Below are positions 9,849 through 19,544 of a stretch of 64,000 bases of DNA, piece after piece. A program made the translations under genes and the position numbers. The notes below the pieces were generated by a model that was given only the letters and a program-made list of their open reading frames with translations, was not told where the DNA came from and searched no databases. How positions within the stretch are numbered: the first letter of the stretch is position 1; every line of letters starts with the position of its first letter. This DNA is from Bolinopsis microptera (lineage: Eukaryota > Ctenophora > Tentaculata > Lobata > Bolinopsidae), in contig NC_087078.1 in the NCBI RefSeq assembly GCF_026151205.1, positions 13,437,118-13,501,117 of the forward strand, given 5' to 3'.

Positions 9849-12800
9849 ATGGCTAAGGTTTATGTGGGAAACATAGACAGAAGAACTGAAAAGCGAGATC
9901 TTGAACAAGAATTTGGCAGATTTGGGAAGATAAGACAGATTCAAATTTGGGCTGATCGACATCCTGCTGGATTTGCTTTTGTGGAGTATGAAGATGACAG
10001 GTTAGCTTTGCAATTTGACTTTTTATATCTATGACAATAAAAATGAGATAAGCTAGCTCTATAGAAGGTCACAGTACAAAATAACGGTATAAATCAATAC
10101 AATGCTATCCATAAATTCTCAAATCATATCAAACTGAAGCGGATTATGTACAGATTGAACTTGGTGTTGTAAATGTGGAAACTTAAAGAATGGTCAGAAA
10201 TTCCTAGGAATTTATATATTGTGCTATTCATGCATAAATTTGATCTCTGTTCAAAAGTTCTGTGTGTTGCAATAGTTATCAATAATAGTTCCAATGGTTG
10301 TTGCAAATATGTCTGTATTAGAATAATGTTGAAAATGAGGGAACATCCAACTGTCCTTCACACTTCTCCATTGGGATACTCATCTTCAAACTCCACTTCC
10401 TCGATATCAGCGTATCTGAGAGTTTCCTGATCTTCTCCATAGAACCTCCTGTAATTCGACTGAGCCTGAACCATACTTGCTATCTTCTTCACTGGCAGAA
10501 CAAATGCTTCACAACCATACTTGGTGAAAAAGAACACCAGAGGGTAGGCAGCTGCACGTATTGTGTTGATGAAAAGGGAAGCATAAAATGATTTCAGGAT
10601 GACAGGGAACAGTTCTTCACAGTCCTCTAGAAAAGTCAGCTGTGCCCCCCACAGAACATGCTGGAACACTTCAGGAGAATCAGTAATCAGGTAGAAGATC
10701 GCATAAGCAATAACAGTCAATGTATCTTGTGTCTTTTTTACGGAAGCCTCCACATGACCCTGTTTAATATTGGAGTAAAGTATGACATTAGCCAGTAACA
10801 GTGTCCCAGTAACAAGGTAAAAGTAAAGGTACGGGATTACTTCAGTAATAAAGAGCCATGCCATGTAAATTCTTGAGTTCCATCCCCCTAAGAAGTCACT
10901 GTTGATAGGCATAGGGTGAGGAATAAAGGAATAAAAGTGAAACCTTGTGCCCATTATCATAGGTACTGCCAGACAGATACATTCGGTAGCAAACCAAGCC
11001 ACTCCCATCAGGAAAACAAACAGCTTAGTTCTGTTCATGAGGTTACTGAGTACAAGAAGGGCTAAGAGGGCTGCTAGCCACTCATGATTCACTAATTTCA
11101 GAAACCCCCAAAACTGGTTGAATTCATCAGATCCAAAAGCCATGGGTTTCTTGTTGTGAATGTAGCTGATTCCAACAAATAGATCTAGTAGGACAGTCAC
11201 CCAGTTTGAGGCACTGATCATTAATGTACAAACGTCCACTGTACTTTTTATCCCTTTCCTTTTAATGGCATGAGCCACTAGAATGTTCATGGTGAAACCT
11301 AGCACGAAAAATACACAGTTGAGCTGCCCAAATGTATTCTCGATTTTATCATGATCTTTGAAGGTATCTGTTGCATCATTCCAGGCCGGTGTAGTCGGGT
11401 AGTCATTCGATGTCATCTCCTGTAAATGAAGTTTAAGATTTATGAATTGAGTTTTATTCAATATTTCAAACTATTGGGTAACAGTGAAATGAATGAAATG
11501 AAATTAAATAATTTAATGTGCTTGTATATGATTAGCAACTAACACAAGTGTCAAGTGCTAACCATTCTCTGGTTAACAGATTTCAAATGTTTAATTAATT
11601 TGTAGCATGACAGTAAGGTATATAAGATGTTATTTAATTTTGCTTGGGCTATTATATTGACTATTGAGGTTTAATGATGATATGGAATTTGAATTTTATA
11701 TAAATTTACACTATGTGGTTGGGGCATTTTGCATAGTAAATATGGTTACTACTCCTATATATCATATTATTTGATTGGTATTCGATTTCTGATTATTTCC
11801 CTAGGAATATGATTATTATATCTCAATTTGGCTTTAGGTAGGGTGCCCCGCTAAAAGAACTGGATTCTTCCAGGAAGCATCCCGTGCACAGAGCTTGGTC
11901 TACATATATATTAAATTATTAAACATTCATTCTGTATGTGCACGAAAATTTATTTCAATCAAAAAATGCCAGAGCGGTTCTAAAGGGTGAGGTGAAAATA
12001 TTCAGCAACAATCAACTAGATCATCTCAAAATCCAAATTTATTCAGAAAATATCACTTTAGTTATATATCATATAGGAATCATAGGAAGATTTATTGATA
12101 TATTACACCCTTAGAAATAAAGATATACCACCAACAATGCAAGGATTGATGCAAGTGGGCCATCGGTAACAGGAGAAATATGCCTCCACCAAGAAATCCT
12201 TGACAAAATTCTATCATCGAGCCTTAGTGGCTGATGGTATAACTCACTGGATTCTCTAGAGAAGTGGACCCAGGTTGAAACTTATCTCTTTAATCTCACC
12301 ACCGTCTCGACACAAAGAGACAGAACCTTGGCCACGTGTTTTAAAAATGACCGGAGGGGGAGACGGATCCCCACCAGAGGCACATATTAGGTGCGGTAAA
12401 AAAATCGAAATTATGCGGTACCACACCCGACTATAAAGGTAAAATGTGCGGTAAGGTGCGGTAAATTTTTCACAACAGTCCATGACGTTGTGATGTAATA
12501 TAGAGTAATCAGATATTGTGGTGAAGTTACGAATTTTAACTGATACACTATAATCGAAATACGGTAACGACGAGGGTTCCATAACGGCCTGGGCACGGTC
12601 CCGAAAGGGCCTTGGTCACGGTCCCGTAGGGGCCTGGGTAACGGTCCCGAAAGGCCCTGGGTCACGGTCCCGAAAGGGCCTGGGTCACGTGGTAACCGGG
12701 TCACGTGGCCTAGGCATGAGTTCCAAAAGGGCCTGGGTCACAGTCCCGAAAGGGCCTGGGTCAGGGTCCTGATAGGGCCTGGGTCACGTGGTAACTGGGT

Positions 12801-15800
12801 CACGTGGCCTAGGTATGAGTTCCAAAAGGGCCTGGGTCACGGTCCCGAAAGGGCCTTGGTCAGGGTCCCGAAAGGGCCTGAGTCACGGTCCTAAAAGGGC
12901 CCGACTTTTAACATATTTTGGTTTTTACACTCGAAAATCTTAACGCGAAAATGTCAAAATTATGCGAAATTACGCGGGAAATGCTAGATTATGCGGAAAT
13001 ATGCAGAAAATTACAAAATGTGCGGAAATGTGCGGAAAACAATAAATTATGCGGAAATGTGCGGAAAACGGTAAATTGTGCGATCCCGCACCCATCGCAC
13101 CTAATATGTGCCTCTGATCCCCACCACTTTCCAAGCAAGTCACCAGGAGAATACAGTGATCTACACAACTCCCTGTTACCAACGACTCAGGATCCAGAGA
13201 AAGAGAAATAATACAAGAACAAAACAACAGTACTTATCAAATACGGTCATATATAAATAATAATGCTAAAGGCTACCTTTGAAACTGTCTATATTACGTA
13301 GTGATCGTATCTCCCAGGGAAGTGAATACCATGTATTTGGTGTATAGTCAGTGAAACGCCATCAATTGATTTTATTCTTTGTCATTTTAGGAGTCTTTAA
13401 CCTGTAACAATCTCCTTCTACCTTCGATCTGGTATTAGCTGACATCAGTGTGTTTTCAATCTCTACAAGTTTTTTATGTAGTCAGGTGAAATCCCATGTT
13501 CAGCTTTATATGTAAGGAGGCAGACTTTAAAGAAAATCCGTTGGTCAAGAGGAAGGATTTGTGCTCTCTTGTAGTAGGGAAGTAGGTCTTCTGATCGGTC
13601 TTTGATATTGTAGATGAACCGAAACCTTTAATTTTTGTTCATGTCAAATGTCAATGAGGAACTGCTATTGAATATGGGCAGAAAACATCCCTGATTATAT
13701 ATTTTAACGAAATCTTGTAATTATATTTATAAATTTCGTTGAACGACATAGGGACTTATTATTTAAACAAGACTGAGAATCGAGAACCATGTATATGCCA
13801 TTATAAAAGCGAGTGATCAATTTTCGCCCGGATGGAATTCAGTTAAAGAGTTCTGTTGAAAAATATTTGATAAAATCAAATAAATAATAAGAATCACAAA
13901 TACAATTACAAGATCACAGACTTTCAAAAGAAATGATACAAACTTTCAAACAAAAAGCGTCTCGTTTAAAAAGTCAAATACGAAATGCAAAAAACAGCCA
14001 AAAAATAATACAGAAGACTGTTATAATTAAAGAATGCAAAAGAAAGTTCAAATCATCATTTTCGCAACTATATAATAGTCGAAACTTAAGTTGCACTCAC
14101 GCAACAAAGAAATATTGAATCAGTAATAGAGTTGCCATTTTTGTCAACAATTAATTAATTCCATCTGTATGACAAATCTGGGCCCACAGTAGTTTGCTGG
14201 CAGTTGTTCTGTGTAATGACTGAGGCTGAGGGGCCATCCAACAGTAACTGTCCTTCACACCTAGACCTCTTCAACGGGATGCTCCTCAACTTCTTCGATA
14301 TCGGTGTACCTGAGACTTTCCTGATCGTCTCCATAGAACCTCCTGTACCTCGTTTGAGCCTGAACCATATTTGCTATCTTCTTCACTGGCAGAACAAATG
14401 CTTCCCAACCATACTTGGTGAAGAAGAACACCAGAGGGTAGGCAGCTGCTCGTATTGTGTTGATGAAAAGGGAAGCATAAAATGATTTCAGGATGACAGG
14501 GAACAGCTTCTCACAGTCCTGCAGAAAGGTCAGCTGTGCCCCCCACAAAACATACTGGAAGACTTCAGGTATATCAGTTATCAGATAAAACGCTGCATAG
14601 CTAATAACAGTCAACGTATCTTGAGTCTTCTTTCTGGAAGCCTCTACATATCCTTGTTTGATGTTGGAGTAACGTATGACATTAGCCAGTAGCAGAACCA
14701 AGGTGGTCAGGTAAAAGTAAAAGTATGGGATCACTTCGGTTATAAATAACCATCCCATGTAAAATCTTGATTTCCACCCTCCAAGGAACTCGTTGTTGAT
14801 TGGCAAAGGGTGAGGAATGAAGGAGACCCAGATGAACCTAGGACCTAATGCAAGGGGAATCATGAGGAGAATGCACTCTATAATCAATCCGGCTGCAGCC
14901 ATCAGGAAAATGAACAGTTTAGATCTGTTGATAAGGTTACTGAGCACTAGGAGGGTTAACAGGGCTGCTAACCACTCGTTATTCACTATCCTCAGAAACC
15001 CCCACAGTTGGTTAGACTCAAATGATCCAAAAGCCATGGCCTTCTTGTTGTGAATGTAGCTGATCCCAACAAATAGATCTAGTAGGACAGTCACCCAGTT
15101 TGAGGCACTGATCATTAATGTACAAACGTCCACTGGACTTTTTATCCCTTTCCTTTTAATGGCATATGCCACTAGAATGTTCATGGTGAAACCTAGCAGG
15201 AATGATACACAGTTTACCTGAGCAAATGTGCTACCGATTTTATCATGATCTTTAAAAGTATCTGTAACGTGCCATACAGGTGTTACAGTCACAATATCCC
15301 TCTCTTCAAACTGACTTCCGTTCATAGCCTGATACGAAAAGGATATTATAGAAAAGTCTCGTACGCACAATTTGTGATATATCGCATTTCTCCTAGATAA
15401 CAGTATAATTTCGTATGTCTACTAGTATAGCCGTCGTACACGTAGAAACGTAATGTTATGAGAAAAGTTAGCAATAATCAGACTAGGTGCTCTTATCACG
15501 TGATAGCTAGTTGGAATTAGACTCGCTCCTTCTAAATAAGGGACATTGGGAGTTGGGACCTCTTTTTCAATTTAACCACGAATGTAGAAGCGTCAAATTC
15601 AAAGCACGGTCAGCAGTCGTAGGAAATAAACCTGGCAAGCAACAAGTAACGAATATACTGACTCAGAAATAATAATCGAAATATGCGTGGTAAGACTGTT
15701 AAAAACATTGCTCTAAAGATACACTCCGAGAGTGCCAAACAACAACGTGCATGACTAACAACACTCTCAAACACCCGAATATCAAAAATATTACGTACGT

Positions 15801-18800
15801 GATAACGAGAAAAGAATCTGGAAGAATCTGAAAGAATGAGCCTAACTGAACATATCAGAACACATACAATATTCTAGTAATAACACAAACGAAACGTGTC
15901 ATTTAACGCTGTAATTTAAAAATAAATAACTCCACCATCGCCGAGTAAAGCCCATATCAAGTTACAACTGCTAGAATCAGTACAAATGTCTGACATATTG
16001 GTCAGTAGTTTGTGTACCATACAATAAGATTGCACTAGTATAATATACGCACTATATTCTCAAGTAACCTGGCTGTAAGACAACAGAACAACATTCACAC
16101 AGAACTACTACTCGGAGAGGCTACACAACAGAGTTACACGAGAAAGGACAAAGCATGGTCTCCCTCTCTTTCCGTTATTAATACTCTTTTTGTAGCTAAC
16201 CGGAGTATGAGTAGTGGGGTGAGAATCACGTGACACGATCATGTGATCTGTCATTTAATACCGTGAGCTTATTTGACACGTTAGGGAGACAGTGGAGAGT
16301 GTTCAGATCGTGCCGGGTATCTTACCTAACACTTCAGGAAACCTTCCCTAAATACATTGCTAAGAGAACGTGCTCACTAGAGAGTGCTGAGTGTCAACAC
16401 CAGTGTACCGCTGCTGCCGGGACTCATGATCTCATTCGTAGTTAACGTTGCTAAGAGAACGTGCTCACTAGAGAGTGTCAACACCAGTGTACCGCTGCTG
16501 CCGGGACTCATGATCTCATTCGTAGTTAACGTTGTTAACCCCTCTGCAAAACTCGGAGCAAAGAACAAACTGAATATGTGGGAAACGTACTGTGTAGCAT
16601 GTACCGGGGCTCAGGGACCCTGTGTTGTAGATAGTAGGATGTGGAATGTAGGGAATCTAGTCACCGGGACTACACCCAGAATCTGTGTAATTCAATCCAG
16701 TTAAAAGTTTTATTATGTGCGGGGGAGAGATGTGACTAGTGATATAGGGGAGAACATTAAGTCATGTTGTAGAACATTTGTTAACGACCCTGGTGTCGTG
16801 TTATTTCCGTCCTTTTTACCGGTGCTTCCTTGCACTTGTGCCAATGGGTAATATTACGTTGTGGAGAGAAAATATGTTAAAACTGGTCGCCGCCAGTATT
16901 GATGGTGGTAACTAGTTGGGAAGATTAGAGTCTGGAGGTCACACAGAAACATTCTAAAGAACTATCGGCAAATTATAAAACATAGCCTCATATGAACCAA
17001 TATGTTCAACTTTTATTTACTATTATTATTAATCGTTCACTATTTAAAGGCATTTACCGCCAATTACTACCAATTATGATTTACAGTTGATGTCCCTCCG
17101 ACGACGGACGTCCGACAGGTTACATGATATTGCTAATTTTTCTCACTTCAAGGTCTTCTCAGGAGATAGAGTTTCTCCTAACCACTTCATTTCAGGGATG
17201 CAGAAGATGCGATAAAGGACCTGGATGACAGACAGTTTCTGGGTAGTCGACTGAGGGTAGAGTGGGCCAGATCTACCGGACGTAAACCACCTCCCCGCAA
17301 AAGGTAATTCATAGAATGATCCATTAATCGACTAATTGTATCACGATCAGTTGTAGTCATAACTATGGTAACAATTACCAGAAACTAGAGCAATAAAACT
17401 TTATTTTCAGTTTATTAGATGTTGATCTTCGAGCCTTTTAAGCGTTCTAAGATGCTTCATTAAGTCCATGAATTAGTGATTTGAAATAAGTATTTATACG
17501 TATATAATCTGATAATGGGTAATATAATACAAAATGCAACTTAACTTCACGAAAGTGGATATTGATAATTTATTAATTCCAAACCTAATTTGTTGTGGAT
17601 GTAAAGGAATTTGTCATATAAATCCTCATTGAAGTATCCATTAAACCGTTTCCAATTAGGGTTTGTTTCTCCCACGGAAGGTAAATTTGTGTTAAGGTCG
17701 GTATTTCTAGATTTACAAACCATAACTAATGTTCGTGATCTGGTTTTAAAGTTATGCTATGAGTTAAGCTAGATGGAATAGAAAGATCCCTTAAATTTAT
17801 TGAATGAAAAGTTGATAAAGATCAATAAGTAAAGATTAACAAAAACTAAACTAACATACTGTTAACTCCAGCTACCACCATTGTCTGTCACTGATACCTC
17901 TGTGAGCGCTGCACTCTGACTAACGCACTCTTACTCGCACTAAATCTCGTGTCTACTTGCACTCTCTCACGCGCCACACTTCTAAACGCGCTCGCCTCCC
18001 AGACGTACCACCAGTCTTCTCGCACAAGGTGTGCCGGCGTAATGTGTGTTGCTCGCAACACAAGCTCGCAACATGGGGTTGCATCAAGTTGGCGCTCTCT
18101 CAGACCTACCTCAGCTACTCAGACCCCCGGCTTGAAAACAGCTTCTCTCTCATATCCAGACCTTCTCTCTCGTACTTACAATCTAACTGCTATACCTTAC
18201 TAGCTCGCTCTATCTTTGCTATGCGGTACAGGGTAACACTTATATAATAACCAGTTTACTTCCGGGTTTGAACCAAAACAGATTCGTAGACTGAGTTGAG
18301 GACTGTTCTTCGTCAGACAGTGTTTAGCTAGGTCCTTCGAAATCACTGCTCGTAATTAAGATTCAAAACTGCTTTTATCATTTTCAACAAAAAATGCCGC
18401 TTTCTTAGACCAAAGCTTTGCATGAAGGGGAGGTACATTTAAAGTAAGTGTTAGAACTAACCACTAAAAGTGTGTTCTCGCAGGTCTCCTGCTGCTAGAC
18501 GTGGTGGAAGTTATAGACGTTCGCCATCTCCTCCTCCAAGAAACCGGCGCTCCAGGTATAGTATTATACATCTGTTTCTGTTACCCAGATTTGAAGTGAA
18601 ATCCTCGCTCATGTGATTAATTACTTAATTCACCCATTTAAATACCTCATATGTATGGTCATAAACCTTATCTAATTCATGAACTTTCAGTGTAATTCTA
18701 AGAAGAAATTTTCCATCTACCAAGTTTTATTAATTTGCTTATAACCACACCCTACAGGTCTCGCAGTCCCGCTGTCGGCGCTGCAGCAGCTGCCCGCAGA

Positions 18801-19126
18801 AAAAGTCCTTCTCCAACCACGCTGTAATAATAATATACGCCTCAAATATCTGATCATAAGTACTGTGTATAGTTTAGAAAGTTTCAATTCCGTTAATTTT
18901 GCTCATTACTCCTCCTTTCAGATCCCGAAGTCCAGCTCCCCGCCGACGCTCTCCTTCTCCCCGCCGACGCTCTCCTTCTCCCCGCCGACGCTCTCCTTCT
19001 CCCCGCCGGCGCTCTCCTTCTCCTCGCCGCAAGTCGCCATCACCCCGCCGCAGGAGCCCATCTCCTCGCAGACGCTCCTTATCTCGCTCTCCTCGTCGCA
19101 GCAGAACACCTCCCAGTCCCCGATAA
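9849..19126 (+). CDS. SR-protein gene A (RRM plus RS domain splicing factor)
   Basis: Proposed exons: 9849-10000, 17196-17303, 18484-18555, 18922-19126, giving 178 aa; all junctions are GT/AG and every intron falls after two bases of an AGN codon. SR proteins bind exonic RNA through the RRM and recruit spliceosome parts through Arg-Ser repeats in the nucleus. The RRM has RNP2 VYVGNI at residues 4-9 and RNP1 AGFAFVEY near 41-48, completed by exon 2 (DAEDAIKDLDDRQFLGSRLRVEW). The RS tail contains many SPSPRRR repeats. The size and single RRM resemble the SRSF3/SRSF7/Rbp1 group. A possible extra exon, 18758-18827, either ends with an in-frame TAA or, using a weak GT at 18824, adds 22 codons. Intron 1 is about 7.2 kb and encloses two receptor genes on the other strand. 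Linking exon 1 across that distance is inference from matching phase and domain continuity. Confidence 0.75.
10358..11416 (-). CDS. seven-transmembrane receptor A (divergent, rhodopsin-like)
   Basis: 352 aa from the ATG at 11416 to the TGA at 10358. The open frame continues upstream, but TTTACAG precedes GAGATG, a good splice acceptor, so a 5' UTR intron and this ATG are likely. Seven hydrophobic segments are visible, starting with CVFFVLGFTMNILVAHAI and ending with NTIRAAAYPLVFFFTKYG. The last keeps only a faint NPxxY-like pattern (AAAYPLVFF) and there is no DRY after TM3 (LSNLMNRTKLF). The N-terminus has N-glycosylation-type sites only weakly. The C-tail is acidic (YADIEEVEFEDEYPNGEV). It is a close paralogue of the gene at 14261-15325, and both lie inside intron 1 of SR gene A on the opposite strand. 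Ligand and G-protein coupling cannot be inferred. Confidence 0.8.
   Translation of the reverse strand: MTSNDYPTTPAWNDATDTFKDHDKIENTFGQLNCVFFVLGFTMNILVAHAIKRKGIKSTVDVCTLMISASNWVTVLLDLFVGISYIHNKKPMAFGSDEFNQFWGFLKLVNHEWLAALLALLVLSNLMNRTKLFVFLMGVAWFATECICLAVPMIMGTRFHFYSFIPHPMPINSDFLGGWNSRIYMAWLFITEVIPYLYFYLVTGTLLLANVILYSNIKQGHVEASVKKTQDTLTVIAYAIFYLITDSPEVFQHVLWGAQLTFLEDCEELFPVILKSFYASLFINTIRAAAYPLVFFFTKYGCEAFVLPVKKIASMVQAQSNYRRFYGEDQETLRYADIEEVEFEDEYPNGEV
11462..12590. other. intronic / upstream region of receptor A, no gene seen
   Basis: Holds the presumed 5' UTR intron of receptor A and AT-rich sequence. No coding sequence is supported. Confidence 0.4.
12588..12905. repeat. minisatellite GGTCCCGAAAGGGCCTGGGTCA
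   Basis: About 12 imperfect units of roughly 22 bp with core CCCGAAAGGGCCTGGGTCAC. Two longer sub-blocks containing GGGTCACGTGGTAAC and GGCCTAGG(C/T)ATGAGTTCCAA recur about 110 bp apart, a higher-order pattern. It lies inside SR-A intron 1. Confidence 0.75.
12920..13100 (+). repeat. GCGGAAA-rich degenerate repeat
   Basis: TGCGGAAATGTGCGGAAAA-like units recur about eight times from 12920 to 13085 (GCGAAATTACGCGG, ATGCGGAAATATGC). A related run on the other strand sits at 12390-12470, and GCACCTAATATGTGCCTCTG at 13098 mirrors CAGAGGCACATATTAGGTGC at about 12374, so 12374-13118 is bounded by inverted ends of about 20 bp or more and may be a small mobile element carrying the 22-bp minisatellite. 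Confidence 0.5.
13255..13622 (-). pseudogene. LINE C-terminal relic
   Basis: Minus-strand translation gives FIYNIKDRSEDLLPYYKRAQ..., then LDQRIFFKVCLLTYKAEHG and SPDYIKNL followed by a stop, and further on WRFTDYTPNTWYSLPWEIR and SLRNIDSFKGSL. This is the typical tail downstream of the reverse transcriptase in non-LTR retrotransposons (LPIxxRIxFKxxLLTYKA...WNSLPxxIR). In-frame stops show that it is dead. It lies between the two nested receptor genes in SR-A intron 1 and comes from a different LINE lineage than the one at 5-9 kb. Confidence 0.75.
14261..15325 (-). CDS. seven-transmembrane receptor B (paralogue of A)
   Basis: 354 aa, from ATG at 15325 to TAG at 14261. As in receptor A, a splice-acceptor-like CGTATCAG lies just before GCTATG, so a 5' UTR intron ends here and this ATG is preferred over the longer open frame starting further upstream. 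Most of the protein matches receptor A, for example VDVCTLMISASNWVTVLLDL and KKTQDTLTVI. TM7 is NTIRAAAYPLVFFFTKYGWE. No DRY is present. The C-tail is acidic and ends EEHPVEEV. The two genes are tandem, same strand, about 2.8 kb apart, so they arose by local duplication within the SR-A intron. A membrane receptor is likely; ligand unknown. Confidence 0.8.
   Translation of the reverse strand: MNGSQFEERDIVTVTPVWHVTDTFKDHDKIGSTFAQVNCVSFLLGFTMNILVAYAIKRKGIKSPVDVCTLMISASNWVTVLLDLFVGISYIHNKKAMAFGSFESNQLWGFLRIVNNEWLAALLTLLVLSNLINRSKLFIFLMAAAGLIIECILLMIPLALGPRFIWVSFIPHPLPINNEFLGGWKSRFYMGWLFITEVIPYFYFYLTTLVLLLANVIRYSNIKQGYVEASRKKTQDTLTVISYAAFYLITDIPEVFQYVLWGAQLTFLQDCEKLFPVILKSFYASLFINTIRAAAYPLVFFFTKYGWEAFVLPVKKIANMVQAQTRYRRFYGDDQESLRYTDIEEVEEHPVEEV
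15371..16356. other. intron sequence, no gene seen
   Basis: Upstream of receptor B and still inside SR-A intron 1. No coding or repeat structure stands out. Confidence 0.4.
16357..16538 (+). repeat. direct duplication of ~88 bp
   Basis: Two adjacent copies beginning GCTAAGAGAACGTGCTCACT and ending in CATTCGTAGTTAACGTT. Copy 1 carries a 5-bp insertion (CTGAG). The near identity points to a recent tandem duplication inside SR-A intron 1. Confidence 0.85.
18758..18827 (+). other. candidate alternative / poison exon of SR gene A
   Basis: CTACAG acceptor at 18752-18757, then a phase-compatible open stretch coding SRSPAVGAAAAARRKSPSPT followed by TL and TAA at 18825-18827. Included and not spliced onward, it would end the protein at 133 aa. 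Using GT at 18824 it would be a 66-bp in-frame cassette. SR genes commonly autoregulate through stop-containing exons; whether this one does is inference. Confidence 0.45.
18935..19060 (+). repeat. 21-bp DNA repeat encoding the RS domain
   Basis: CGCCGACGCTCTCCTTCTCC units repeat about five times almost unchanged at the nucleotide level, coding RRRSPSP heptads. Because the period is a multiple of three and lacks stops, three frames stay open here, but only the SPRRRSP frame is in phase with the RRM exons. Confidence 0.85.
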
Positions 19127-19544
19127 AATAATGTGATGGATAAAACTTTAAAATCATAACGAGCACTGCATAGTTGCCATGTTTCTACTTGTTTACTTTT
19201 TGAACAGTTTTGAGTTGCGATAATGTTAACAGAACACCAGAGCCATGCGAGCTCTTTATTCCTCTGTCGCCCATTTTAACCCAGAAATTAAATTTTATAT
19301 GTTATATTCAAATTTCCGCGTTTGATGATAATTTGTCGAGTTACTCTTGCTTCTTACAATTTTAATTTAAAAGCTGATATCGCTGAATACTTAATGGCTG
19401 ATCAAGTCAAAAAATAATTCTATAATAAATAAATTGCTTGTCATTAAACAAAAGATGCTGCTAGGATTCTATTAAAACTTATGATATCCGAACATCCCAT
19501 ACTTTCCATTCCTAATGTTTTATCGTCCACTCTAGTGTAGCAAG

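Noticed and set aside
13933-14118. 61-aa basic ORF between the receptor genes
   Set aside because: Short, Lys/Gln/Ser-rich from AT-rich DNA, no splice sites or family resemblance.
18865-19131. Alternative frames over the SR-A RS exon (Ser/Pro-rich or Gly/Glu-rich ORFs)
   Set aside because: Only the SPRRRSP frame matches the exon phase and SR family; the others are shadows of the 21-bp repeat.
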